Source of the DNA: JAAYHG01 sp012735455 | GTDB lineage: Bacteria > Bacillota > DTU030 > DUMP01 | Assembly (NCBI GenBank): GCA_050951365.1 | Contig: JBMNIX010000008.1 | Location: 1-64,000, forward strand | Direction: 5' to 3' | DNA length: 64,000 bases | Shown: in pieces, positions 1-7,966 of the stretch | Numbering within the stretch: position 1 is the first letter of the stretch | Layout of the letters: the number at the start of each line of letters is the position of its first letter | Translations under genes and position numbers: made by a program | Notes under the pieces: model-generated | What the model was told of the DNA's origin: nothing | Databases searched by the model: none | The model's input: only the letters and a program-made list of their open reading frames with translations

Positions 1-29
1 TCCAGCGCCAACTCCTTAAAATCCAGCAC
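1..29 (-). CDS. 5' end of an unidentified gene running off the window
   Basis: Reading the minus strand, a GTG at 29-27 follows a good Shine-Dalgarno (AGAGGAGG, about 8 nt upstream) and opens nine codons (MLDFKELAL) before the window edge. It would be the next gene after the glcD/glcF-like pair, separated from it by the hairpin at 109-140. Its initiation region (GAGGCGACAGCC then GTGCTGGA) is nearly the same as that of the glcD-like gene at 2700. Nine residues do not allow identification. Confidence 0.45.
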
Positions 30-108
30 GGCTGTCGCCTCCTCTGTGTATTGTTTAGAAGCAAAGCTGGTGTCTGGGTGCCAACAGTATAGTGATAAAG
101 AATGGAAA

Positions 109-140
109 CACCCCCAATTCTCCATATGGAATTGGGGGTG
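109..140 (-). terminator. Intrinsic terminator after glcF-like gene
   Basis: A perfect 12-bp inverted repeat (CACCCCCAATTC / GAATTGGGGGTG) with an 8-nt loop lies 38 bases past the stop of the minus-strand glcF-like gene. On the minus strand it is followed by a moderately T-rich tail (TTTCCATTCTTTA). The plus strand has no T tract, so the minus orientation is preferred. Confidence 0.6.
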
Positions 141-178
141 AGGGTGACCCCGTGGGCGAATGCTTTATGCTGTGGTTC

Positions 179-1327
179 TTAACCCACTGCTATTGCCATA
201 AGCTCAACGATGTTCTTGACATCCACGCCTTTCCGGCGACCAGCTAGGCGAAGGACATTTACGCAGCTGGGGCAGGTGGTAACAATTGTTCTTGCATCAA
301 TTGACTGGGCTTCCGCAATTCGCTTGTCTGCCACCTGAAGGGAGTACTGTGTCAAGTAGGGAAAGACCACCGCTCCTCCCCCGCAACACCAGGAGTCGTC
401 TCTGTTCCTAGGCATCTCCTGGAAGGACGCAGGGAACATGTTCCGAAGGAGGATTCTGGGCTCCTCATAAATCCCCATATGGCGTCCCAAGTGGCAGGGA
501 TCATGGTAGGTGATGGTACCCTGGATCTTTTGTTCCAAACTGTTCAGTGGTAAATGGTTTTTTTCTAGCGCTTGCGCTAGAAACTGGGTGATATGCATTA
601 CTTGGAACGGCAACTCTCCCAAGAGAAGCCTATAATAATGGCCGAACGCGTTATAACAGCCGGCGCAGGAGGTGACCACAAGGGTGGCTCCTGCCTTGTT
701 AATTTCGTCCACGTTATGCTCGGCGAGGCGTACGGCCAGGTCCCTGCGTCCGCTCCAGATCTGAGGAACACCGCAGCACCACTCGTTCTGTCCCAAGTAG
801 GCTGGCTTTACCCCTGCGCCTTCCAAGAGTTTTACCGTCCCCTTAAAGATAGCAGGGTTACGGAGGGTGTCATAACAGCCGCCAAAGTAAAGCACTTCTC
901 CTTGCACCGGCAGGTTAAGGTCTCGCAGCATCTTATCGCGTTCTGCCGGCTGTTTACCGAACGGGTTTTTGTTTTCAGCGATTACCGCGTTGATTTGGGC
1001 CAGCGGTTGCGGCTGGGGTACCCCTCTCTGGACGGCATCCTCTCGCATGGCCCTGAATATTTCAACGGTGTCCACTTCCAGAGGGCATTTGACCTTACAG
1101 GCTGCGCACCCAAAACAAGTATACATTCGTTCAATAAGCTTATCGCTGTACGTCAGCTCTCCCTCTAGAACGCCCCGTGCCAATAGTACCCTGCCCCGGC
1201 CGAAGGAGCTTTCAAATCCCAGTATCTCTCGCGCCGGGCAGATGTTATGCATCCCGAACGCCGTTTTCTCCCTGCACCAGCCGCACCTGAGACACTTGTA
1301 AATCTGGTCGGCAACGTCGACTAGCAC
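179..1327 (-). CDS. glcF: Glycolate/lactate oxidase-type iron-sulfur subunit (GlcF/CCG family)
   Basis: The 382-residue protein has two N-terminal ferredoxin-like clusters (CLRCGWC...CP near residues 13-31 and CFGCAACKVKCP near 71-82), then two CCG domains (NEWCCGVPQ with SCAGC; SWCCGGGA with TCPSC). This is the layout of GlcF and related electron-transfer subunits, which pass electrons from a flavin 2-hydroxyacid dehydrogenase to the respiratory chain. The GTG start at 1327 follows GGAGGAGGG. The gene lies 20 bases after the FAD subunit gene (1348-2700), so the two form one transcription unit. The real substrate (glycolate, lactate or another 2-hydroxyacid) cannot be told from sequence. Confidence 0.85.
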   Translation of the reverse strand: MLVDVADQIYKCLRCGWCREKTAFGMHNICPAREILGFESSFGRGRVLLARGVLEGELTYSDKLIERMYTCFGCAACKVKCPLEVDTVEIFRAMREDAVQRGVPQPQPLAQINAVIAENKNPFGKQPAERDKMLRDLNLPVQGEVLYFGGCYDTLRNPAIFKGTVKLLEGAGVKPAYLGQNEWCCGVPQIWSGRRDLAVRLAEHNVDEINKAGATLVVTSCAGCYNAFGHYYRLLLGELPFQVMHITQFLAQALEKNHLPLNSLEQKIQGTITYHDPCHLGRHMGIYEEPRILLRNMFPASFQEMPRNRDDSWCCGGGAVVFPYLTQYSLQVADKRIAEAQSIDARTIVTTCPSCVNVLRLAGRRKGVDVKNIVELMAIAVG

Positions 1328-1347
1328 GTTCTCCCTCCTCCGCAGCT

Positions 1348-2700
1348 CTATAGCATTCCGGGATTGAGCACATTGTTAGGATCCAGTTCGGCCTTAATCC
1401 TCTTGTACAGCTCATAAGTTGGGCCAAGCTTCCACATGACAAACGGGCTCAGGTGTCCAATCCAGTAAGGACTTACCCCTTGGGCAAACATTATCTCGGC
1501 CAGTTCCTCCAAGACACCTATCATCCGGTTCCAGGTTTCCTTGTTCTTCTCGTTGCAGAACAAGGCCATGGGAATATTGATGGAACGGGTTTCCAACAGA
1601 CCGCCAAGGCTCCAGCTTATGGCTAAGTCGTCGAGCATTTGCTGGTGCTCGGCAAAGTAATCGAGAACTACCTTAGCTACCTTTGGATACTTACGGATAG
1701 GGAGAAAGCCTGCAACTTCCAACCATCCAGGACCTGCCTTCCCGAATGCCTTCACGCGTGCATCGTTGCGGCCTTCATAGTACTCTTGCCCAAAAGGTTC
1801 GATCTCTTTACCGCCGCAGTTGTTGCATGTTTCTTTCGCCTTCATAGTAAGATCCTGAGCAGCAGCTTGGCTCAATGCCTTTGTCATGAAAACTAATCCG
1901 GCGGTGCCGCCGATCTCTGTCGGGACAGGGCGGACAAACACCCTGCAGTCATAGACCAGACCGTGTTTAGCCAGCCCGTATGTCGCTTCGATTGTGTCCT
2001 CAATGGTGGCGAAAGAATATGCGCCGTAACCTAGGCCTGTACTGAGTGGGTAGATCTTCAGTGCTGCCTTCGTGATAATCCCTAAGGTACCGTGCGATCC
2101 CAAAAACAGGCCTGTTAGATCTGCTCCATTACAGTCCCTCGTTACCATGTGGTTATTCGGATTGGCTGCCGAGCCAGTTCTAAGCAGTGTACCATCCGGG
2201 AGGACTACCTCTAAGCCGACGACTTGTGTGCCCAGTGTTCCGTAGCGGGCTGCACCCATGCAGATGGCGTGGACAGCCAACGTTCCGCCTATAGTAGCGG
2301 ACGGTGCAGACCAAGGCCCCTCCAGCCCGATTTCCCAACCTTTTTCTGCCAAGTATGCGTTGAGTTGTCCCCAGGTCACTCCGGTTTCCACTGTAACGGT
2401 CATGCTGTCTTCATTGACTTCTATGCCCTGTAGTTTGGTAAGGTCCAACATGACTGTGCCTTCCTCAACTGGATTTGGGGCGCCGCACATACTACTGGCT
2501 GCACCGCGTGCAATGACTGGCTTCTTGTATCTGTGTGCCAAGCGCATAATCTTGACTAGAGATGTAACAGAGTCAACAACAACAACGGCTTCCGGCTTCT
2601 TGGGCAGCAGTGATCCCGCATCCCTGGAGTAACACCAGAGTTCGAAATCATCTTGTGAGAAGTTTGTTTCACCCACAATTCTTTTCATTAGTTCCAGCAT
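1348..2700 (-). CDS. glcD: FAD-linked 2-hydroxyacid oxidase (GlcD family)
   Basis: This 450-residue flavoprotein has the N-terminal FAD-binding fold of the vanillyl-alcohol oxidase/GlcD family: RGAASSMCGAPNP near residues 65-77 for the pyrophosphate loop, GPWSAPSATIGGTLA near 128-142, and LFLGSHGTLGIITKAALKIYPL near 199-220. A C-terminal substrate cap ends in LDPNNVLNPGML, the usual end of the family. It probably oxidises a 2-hydroxyacid such as glycolate or lactate and hands electrons to the iron-sulfur subunit encoded next. A GntP permease gene lies upstream on the same strand, so import and oxidation of a hydroxyacid is a reasonable inference. An ATG start with GGGAGG is chosen; a sigma-A promoter lies 39 bases upstream of it. 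Confidence 0.85.
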   Translation of the reverse strand: MLELMKRIVGETNFSQDDFELWCYSRDAGSLLPKKPEAVVVVDSVTSLVKIMRLAHRYKKPVIARGAASSMCGAPNPVEEGTVMLDLTKLQGIEVNEDSMTVTVETGVTWGQLNAYLAEKGWEIGLEGPWSAPSATIGGTLAVHAICMGAARYGTLGTQVVGLEVVLPDGTLLRTGSAANPNNHMVTRDCNGADLTGLFLGSHGTLGIITKAALKIYPLSTGLGYGAYSFATIEDTIEATYGLAKHGLVYDCRVFVRPVPTEIGGTAGLVFMTKALSQAAAQDLTMKAKETCNNCGGKEIEPFGQEYYEGRNDARVKAFGKAGPGWLEVAGFLPIRKYPKVAKVVLDYFAEHQQMLDDLAISWSLGGLLETRSINIPMALFCNEKNKETWNRMIGVLEELAEIMFAQGVSPYWIGHLSPFVMWKLGPTYELYKRIKAELDPNNVLNPGML

Positions 2701-2738
2701 GCCTGTCGCCTCCCTCTAGCAACTGGAGCTATACTCTT

Positions 2739-2767
2739 GTTATAATCCAGTCGGCGGCGCTAGTCAA
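2739..2767 (-). promoter_or_regulatory. Sigma-A type promoter for glcD-glcF
   Basis: On the minus strand TTGACT (2767-2762) is followed after exactly 17 bases by TATAAC (2744-2739). The -10 box ends 39 bases upstream of the glcD-like start codon, and no other gene lies between. Confidence 0.7.
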
Positions 2768-2797
2768 TGAGTAGGGTTCATGACATCCCCTTTGTAG

Positions 2798-2828
2798 ACG
2801 TAAGGGCTTCGAAGCGAAGCCCTTACGT
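2798..2828 (+). terminator. Strong hairpin between permease and glcD genes
   Basis: A 14-bp perfect stem (ACGTAAGGGCTTCG / CGAAGCCCTTACGT) with a 3-nt loop is followed on the plus strand by TTTCTTTCCTT. The neighbouring genes are on the minus strand, where the hairpin follows the permease stop (2881) by about 50 bases but lacks a T tail. It most likely insulates the permease from the glcD promoter, perhaps in both directions. Confidence 0.6.
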
Positions 2829-2880
2829 TTCTTTCCTTATTAGGAACTCACCACTCTCGTTGCTATCCTAGTCGGTGATT

Positions 2881-4236
2881 CTACACGAGGACAAAGCTGA
2901 GCAGGAATAGGAGCGGCAGACTCATGGCCCAGCAGAAAATGGATAGTCCGGTCCAGGCTTGGAGACCTTCCTTCATTGTTAGGCCTGTCAAGCGAACGAA
3001 AACCCACCAGAGGCTGTCGTTAAAGTATGAGCAGAACATGGCACCAGAGCAAATAGCCAGTGCCATTAGAAGGGGGTTGGTTGCTAGCTGCGGCATGAGA
3101 GGCCCGATGATACTGGCAGCTGTAACGCCGCTAATCATCGCAGACCCTTGGGCGGCTTTGACCAACGTTGCAATGATGAAGCCAAGCAACCAAGCGGGGA
3201 GTCCCCATGCGATCATAGCGTTTGCCCAGGTATTGGCGATTCCAGCTGCCTTAACCACACCGCCCAAGGCTCCACCAGCAGCAGTAATACAAACGACAAC
3301 ACCGGCTTCAGAGAGAGCACTTTCCATCCACTTTAACCTTGTTTCTGCCGGCATACCTGCTGACAACCAGTACATGGCCATTAGTAAACCGATCAAAATT
3401 GCCACGAACGGTGTGCCGATAAACCCAAATACCACTACGGGGAGACTATCGGCTGGGAACACCACTTTCGACAATGTGGCTGTCATTAGCAAAATGACCG
3501 GAATGAGGATACAGAGAATGGCTGCGGTTGCGCTAGGTGTTCTGATGGTCCCACGTTCAGCTGTTGCGGAAACTTCGCTACTGCTGTTATCAAGATACTT
3601 CGTATCGATGGTCAGGCCCCTATCCTCAGGGAGAAAATGAATCTTGTTGCTGATCCATTTGACGTATATCATACCGATGACAATAATCGCCAAACTGAAC
3701 AGGCCCCCGCCTAACGTCATGAGGCCCATGTCTACGCCAAGGGCTTGCGCGACTGCAACCGGCTGGGGTGTGGGTGGCGCCATGAGGCAGGCAGGCCACA
3801 AACCCAGGCATAGAGCTAATCCCATGTACAACATATTGATTCTGGTCCTGTGGGATAGGGCCTTGGCAAGGGGATTAAGAATGATATAACCGGTATCGGT
3901 AAATACAGGGAAAGCCACTAACCATCCTGACAGAGCCAATGCCCAAGGGGACCTCTGCTCCCCAGTGACGCGGATAAAGGCTTCAGCCATGCTCCGGGCC
4001 CCGCCGGTAACTTCCAGCAACTTACCCAGCATCACACCGAAGCTAACTGGAAGCAAGATATTCTTGCATGTGCCGGCGACGCCATCCAAGATGGCATCGC
4101 CGATGGCCGTGGCATCTAGGCCGGCTAAGAAGCCCATGACTATGGTAGCAATCACCATACCAACAAGGGCATGAATTCTGGGTTTTCCCAAAACAAGAAG
4201 CACAATGAGAGCTATCCCGACTAGCTGCCTTGTCAT
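2881..4236 (-). CDS. GntP-family organic acid permease
   Basis: The 451-residue protein is almost wholly hydrophobic, with about 12 membrane segments. It resembles the GntP (gluconate:H+ symporter) family, for example in FPVFTDTGYIILNPLAKAL near residues 109-127 and the APPTPQPVAVAQALGVD stretch near 152-168. It would import a sugar acid or hydroxyacid across the cytoplasmic membrane; being next to a GlcD/GlcF-type oxidase, its substrate may be a 2-hydroxyacid (inference). Its ATG lies inside the broken radical SAM gene at 4043-4699, with only a weak ribosome site (GGTGG), so its native upstream region seems to have been replaced or deleted. Confidence 0.8.
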   Translation of the reverse strand: MTRQLVGIALIVLLVLGKPRIHALVGMVIATIVMGFLAGLDATAIGDAILDGVAGTCKNILLPVSFGVMLGKLLEVTGGARSMAEAFIRVTGEQRSPWALALSGWLVAFPVFTDTGYIILNPLAKALSHRTRINMLYMGLALCLGLWPACLMAPPTPQPVAVAQALGVDMGLMTLGGGLFSLAIIVIGMIYVKWISNKIHFLPEDRGLTIDTKYLDNSSSEVSATAERGTIRTPSATAAILCILIPVILLMTATLSKVVFPADSLPVVVFGFIGTPFVAILIGLLMAMYWLSAGMPAETRLKWMESALSEAGVVVCITAAGGALGGVVKAAGIANTWANAMIAWGLPAWLLGFIIATLVKAAQGSAMISGVTAASIIGPLMPQLATNPLLMALAICSGAMFCSYFNDSLWWVFVRLTGLTMKEGLQAWTGLSIFCWAMSLPLLFLLSFVLV

Positions 4237-4699
4237 CCACCAGCGTTATGGTAAAGGCAACGGAGCAGTTTTTCAGGTGCTTAAGCACATCTATATCGCG
4301 CTCTACAAGATCAGACTTGGTGAGTATGGTGACATCCGCCTCCGGCTGGAGATCGGCCAGTGCTTCCAAGGACGCTCGTGTCAAGCCACACTGTGCTTCC
4401 GCTGGCTGGTAAGCATCAGTCACCGTACCGAAAAGGAGCCTGCCCAGCGGGCGACGGTGCCGTTTCAGCTTATGGGCCAGGACTTCTGGGAAATTTACCT
4501 TGGCTGCCACGTACTCGCCCCAATGCACCGTTTCCCTGCGAAACCGCAGGATGGTCTCGGCGTAACAGTAGCGGCAGGCGTGAGCACAGCCGGTGTAGGG
4601 GTTGAAGCAGTGATCGTACCCTGGAATTCCCGTTTTTACCAGCGCGTTCTTACATGTTGCCTCGCACAAACCTTGATACTGCCCTTGGCGTGTTGGCAT
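4043..4699 (-). pseudogene. Truncated SplB-like radical SAM protein
   Basis: From an ATG at 4699 (ribosome site TAAGGA) the frame encodes about 155 residues of a spore-photoproduct-lyase-like radical SAM protein. It contains the cluster motif CAHACRYC (CX3CX2C) near residues 38-45 and the family segments GTVTDAYQPAE and LTKSDLVERD. Family resemblance stops abruptly at about 4235, exactly where the GntP permease start codon occurs. The frame then runs on over the permease gene as unrelated residues to a stop at 4043. Intact relatives are about 290 residues, so roughly the last 45 percent is missing. A deletion joining the two genes is the simplest reading. Confidence 0.7.
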
Positions 4700-4860
4700 T
4701 TCCTTACCACCCTTCGTCCACGGCTGTGGCTTCTGGCATCGTGAAAGCCTGACCATAATGCCGACTCATCATGAATTCCGAACGTAAGAAAGCATCGATG
4801 GGCCTCCGCGTGTTACAGGATGAGCAGAGAGGCGACAACGCTTCTGGCAAGCACAGGGAC

Positions 4861-5751
4861 TTAGAGTAGCAGTCCTTTGGCCACGGGGACTACACGGCCG
4901 CCAACATAAACGTTGATGTAACCATCTACTAGATGGCCTTTAAGCCGTAGGGAAGAAGGGCGACCGATCTCGTATCCCTGTTCCACCTTAATATCAATAT
5001 TGGAGGTTCCGAAGTATTTATGTCTGATGAGATAGCCGGCCAGACAGCCGTTACCGCTTCCCGTGGCAGGATCCTCGGGGACGCCCAGGTAGTGACAAAA
5101 GACACGCACGTTTAGTTGACTTGCCGGCGTATAGGTTTCGGGCGCGAATACCAACAGGCCGCGCGCTTCCAGTCGTTCCCACAGATGAGCCAACCGTTCC
5201 AAGTTTACCCGGGCGGCGCGTACGTGGGCTAGGGATTTCAGAGGGACTATCAGGAAGGGGAGACCGGTGGAAACCTCCTGCACGGGATAGCGTCTATCCA
5301 CCGCCTCTGTCGGCAGAGAAAGGACCGCGGCGGCTTTGGCCGCCTCCACCGTAGGGCCAAAGCTAGGCTCCACTTGCTTCATGATGAGGTCCGCGATTTC
5401 TCCGGAGGGTGTGTAGCTTACGGCTACGGGAATCCGCCCCACCTTAAGGTCCAGCACCACCTCCGGCACGGGCTCGTGCACAAATTTCTTGAGGATTACG
5501 TAGGCCGTACCCAGGGTAGGGTGACCGGCAAAGGGCACTTCCCGGGCCGGGGTGAAGATGCGCACCCTAAAGGTGTTACCGGCACTCTCCACTGGAAAGA
5601 TAAAGGTACTCTCTGAGTAGTTCATTTCCTTAGTGAGTTTTTGCATCTCGGCATCGGTATAAAGGTGCCCCTGCGTGAACACTGCCAGCTGGTTACCGGC
5701 ATACTTTTCTTCGGCAAACACGTCTACGATGTAGAACTCGCGCTCGCTCAT
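4861..5751 (-). CDS. PhzF-family isomerase/epimerase-like protein
   Basis: The 296-residue protein matches the PhzF family from end to end: IVDVFAEEKYAGNQLAVF at the N terminus, EMNYSESTFIF with the catalytic Glu region near 43-53, the FAGHPTLGTAYV motif near 74-85, and DPATGSGNGCLAGYL near 227-241. These form the two-lobed diaminopimelate-epimerase fold. Founding members act in phenazine synthesis, but most have unknown substrates, and no phenazine genes are nearby. The ATG start at 5751 follows GAGGAGGG. It is transcribed towards the broken radical SAM gene and appears monocistronic. Confidence 0.85.
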   Translation of the reverse strand: MSEREFYIVDVFAEEKYAGNQLAVFTQGHLYTDAEMQKLTKEMNYSESTFIFPVESAGNTFRVRIFTPAREVPFAGHPTLGTAYVILKKFVHEPVPEVVLDLKVGRIPVAVSYTPSGEIADLIMKQVEPSFGPTVEAAKAAAVLSLPTEAVDRRYPVQEVSTGLPFLIVPLKSLAHVRAARVNLERLAHLWERLEARGLLVFAPETYTPASQLNVRVFCHYLGVPEDPATGSGNGCLAGYLIRHKYFGTSNIDIKVEQGYEIGRPSSLRLKGHLVDGYINVYVGGRVVPVAKGLLL

Positions 5752-5844
5752 TGGCCCTCCTCCTCTTCCACATTCTTGGGATTTACCACGTCGTTACTCA
5801 GAACAAGTTGCATAACAATAACTACAGCAAGAAAGGCGCTTCTG

Positions 5845-5987
5845 TGCACAGGATTAAGAAGGTGGGATTTGCCCGCGTCATCGGCGTTGATGTAAAGACC
5901 CTGAGAAGGTGGGGGAGCGAGAAGTGTAAGCCGTCGAGCAAATCCATGGCTGTGCCTGAAACGTTTCCTAAGCTTCTTGTGGAATAG
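5845..5987 (+). pseudogene. Remnant of a HigA-like HTH protein
   Basis: The plus-strand frame reads VGFARVIGVDVKTLRRW, then SEKCKPSSKSM and ETFPKLL before a stop. This resembles the helix-turn-helix and C-terminal tail of XRE/HigA-type antitoxins (FA..LGVS..T...WE.G...PSG). The N-terminal half expected for the family is absent upstream, and no toxin gene is next to it, so it is scored as a remnant. The match is by eye over about 40 residues only. Confidence 0.35.
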
Positions 5988-6237
5988 AAGCATTGATTAT
6001 TCTTCCTTCGACGGGATGGTAACGTATTCCTTTGATGGATAGCTAGCTAGAGAGCGTTTACTCCAACTTGGTTTCCATGGAGGGGTTCCCGGCTGAAGCG
6101 GAGAAGCTTGACCAACTCCTGACGTCCGAGCTCTTGTTTTGGGGCATAACAAACCTTATACAGAGAAACTTCTGAAAGCTTTCGTGGATGGCAGGTGTTA
6201 AGAGAGTCTAGCGCGTATAGAGTCCAGGGGTTTCAAA

Positions 6238-6273
6238 AGGCCGATAGAAAGAATAGCTGCTTTCTATCGGCCT
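6238..6273 (-). terminator. Intrinsic terminator of amidohydrolase-AbgT operon
   Basis: A 14-bp perfect stem (AGGCCGATAGAAAG / CTTTCTATCGGCCT) with an 8-nt loop lies 135 bases past the AbgT stop. On the minus strand it runs into TTTTGAAA, a short T tail. Confidence 0.6.
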
Positions 6274-6382
6274 ATATACTAATACCCCGAAGGTGGACCC
6301 GAGATCAGATGTAGTGAGCACGACGTTTGTTTTCTGGGAATGCCTTTGATGACCAGGCAACTTCGGTTGCAGCCTCATGGAC

Positions 6383-6398
6383 AATTGTGCTCACAATT
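6383..6398. repeat. 16-bp palindrome downstream of AbgT gene
   Basis: AATTGTG, two bases, CACAATT form a perfect inverted repeat ending ten bases before the AbgT stop codon region (6408). It has the look of a dimeric repressor operator (it resembles half-sites of lac-type operators), but no minus-strand gene starts here, so its role is unknown. Confidence 0.4.
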
Positions 6399-6407
6399 AG
6401 GGCTGTC

Positions 6408-7904
6408 TTACAGGAAAATGTAAGCCCCTGGTCCGATCGGTAGTCTTAAGAGGTACCAAACAATTAACAATATGGTCCACATGACTATAAATGAAATTGT
6501 ATAAGGTAGTTCGTAGGCTATAGCAGTTCCGACACCAGCATCCTTCTTATACATCTGCAGAAAACCAAGAAGTATGGGTAGATACGATCCTAATGGACTT
6601 ACAGGATTCGTAACTGCATCACCAATCCTGTAAGCGCACTGGGCAAACGCTGGAGAGTAGCCTAGAAGCCCCATCATCGGAACCAGGACAGGTGCAAGCA
6701 TTGCCCATTTAGCTGCAGCGCTACCAACGGCAAAATTCATCAGGCAGACAAAGAACACTACAGCAATTAAGAGCGGGATACCGGTAAAACCTATGGATCC
6801 AAGCGCATGTGCTCCTTGCACAGGAATAAAAGTGGACAAGTTAGTCTTGTTAAAATAGTCAATAAACTGAGCGGCAAAGAAAGCTAAGACGAGAAAACTA
6901 GCTATAGAGGATATCCCTTTGCCCATGTACCTGCCCACATCGTAACTAGATTTGATGGTTCCAGCACCGATGCCGTACGCGATGCCAGTAGCCATAAAGA
7001 GGAAGACTACCAACGGGACGATGCTTTGGATCAAAGGTGATCTAGGTAAGATCGCATTAGTTTCGGGATCACGCAGCAGTGCACCGTTAGGAACCGAAAG
7101 CGCAAGAAGAATTACCACATAGGCAACTAGGGCAATCCCTGCGTACTTGAGACCACGGTTCTCTGATTCACCTAGCTCTAAGGCTTGCGATTGCGATGCT
7201 TCGGATAATATAACGGGTTGTTCTTCTAGCATTGGCGCAACTATTTTTTCTGTCACGTAAGTCCCGACAACTGTAAGAAGGATAGCACTGGCTGCCATGA
7301 AATACCAGTTAATTGCGGGGTGAATAGGTGTTGAAGCTGTAACGGGCAACAGTTGAGCAGCCGAGGCAGTTATTCCTGCGGCTGTTGCATCGGTTCCTAC
7401 GATCAACACATTGGCACTTAGTCCGCCCAAATACGCTGCGTACCCGGATACAACACCGATTAGAGGGTTTCTGCCAAGACCTTGAAAAAGTGCAGCTCCC
7501 ACGGCTGGAAATATAACAGCGGAAGCATCTGAAGCAAGGTTTCCATTAACGCCAGCAAAGAAGAATACAGCCGTGATTAGACTTCGAGGCACGCTCCTCA
7601 CCAGCTTAACAATAGCAGCCCTGAAAAGCCCTGCTTCTTCTCCTATGCCGACAGCAATCACTATAGGAATTACTAAACCGATAGGAGGGAAGTTGACAAA
7701 GTTCCCAACCATGTTTGTCAGCATGTACCGGAGGCCGTCTGCAGTAAGTAGGGTGGTTACCTGCAGTTTTTCAGGTTGTCCCGGAACGGTGAAGCTGGTC
7801 CCATTTAGAGCATGAGCTAGTATCAATATCAGAATGGTAATATACACAAAAAGTAAGAACGGGTGCGGAAGTCTATTGCCGGCTTTTTCTCCCAATTGAT
7901 GCAA
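6408..7904 (-). CDS. AbgT-family transporter
   Basis: About 498 residues with roughly a dozen membrane segments match the AbgT family (p-aminobenzoyl-glutamate transport in E. coli). The conserved parts include GNRLPHPFLLFVYITI at the start, FFFAGVNGNLASDASAVIFPAVGAALF in the middle, and MNFAVGSAAAKWAMLAPVLVPMMGLLGYSP plus GDAVTNPVSPLGSYLPILL near the end. The frame as given must start at a TTG without a ribosome site. A GTG at 7933 with an excellent AAAGAGGAGGT site gives an AbgT-like N terminus (VVRRPSLLERCINW) if one base is restored in the CCC or TTTTT run at 7884-7893, so a one-base deletion is likely. It follows the amidohydrolase gene by 62 bases, probably as one operon that imports and hydrolyses an amide compound. 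Confidence 0.85.
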   Translation of the reverse strand: MHQLGEKAGNRLPHPFLLFVYITILILILAHALNGTSFTVPGQPEKLQVTTLLTADGLRYMLTNMVGNFVNFPPIGLVIPIVIAVGIGEEAGLFRAAIVKLVRSVPRSLITAVFFFAGVNGNLASDASAVIFPAVGAALFQGLGRNPLIGVVSGYAAYLGGLSANVLIVGTDATAAGITASAAQLLPVTASTPIHPAINWYFMAASAILLTVVGTYVTEKIVAPMLEEQPVILSEASQSQALELGESENRGLKYAGIALVAYVVILLALSVPNGALLRDPETNAILPRSPLIQSIVPLVVFLFMATGIAYGIGAGTIKSSYDVGRYMGKGISSIASFLVLAFFAAQFIDYFNKTNLSTFIPVQGAHALGSIGFTGIPLLIAVVFFVCLMNFAVGSAAAKWAMLAPVLVPMMGLLGYSPAFAQCAYRIGDAVTNPVSPLGSYLPILLGFLQMYKKDAGVGTAIAYELPYTISFIVMWTILLIVWYLLRLPIGPGAYIFL

Positions 7905-7966
7905 CGTTCAAGTAAAGATGGACGTCTTACCACGGTATTACCTCCTCTTTACATCGTTGTTCCTAA

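Larger units (their letters stand above)
5752..6407. other. Gene-poor stretch between PhzF and AbgT genes
   Basis: No intact gene is visible in these 656 bases. The region holds the PhzF ribosome site at its left edge, a fragment resembling an HTH antitoxin (5845-5987, plus strand), an intrinsic terminator (6238-6273) and a 16-bp palindrome (6383-6398). The part at 5988-6237 translates only into short pieces that I do not recognise. It looks like decayed mobile or accessory DNA. Confidence 0.5.
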
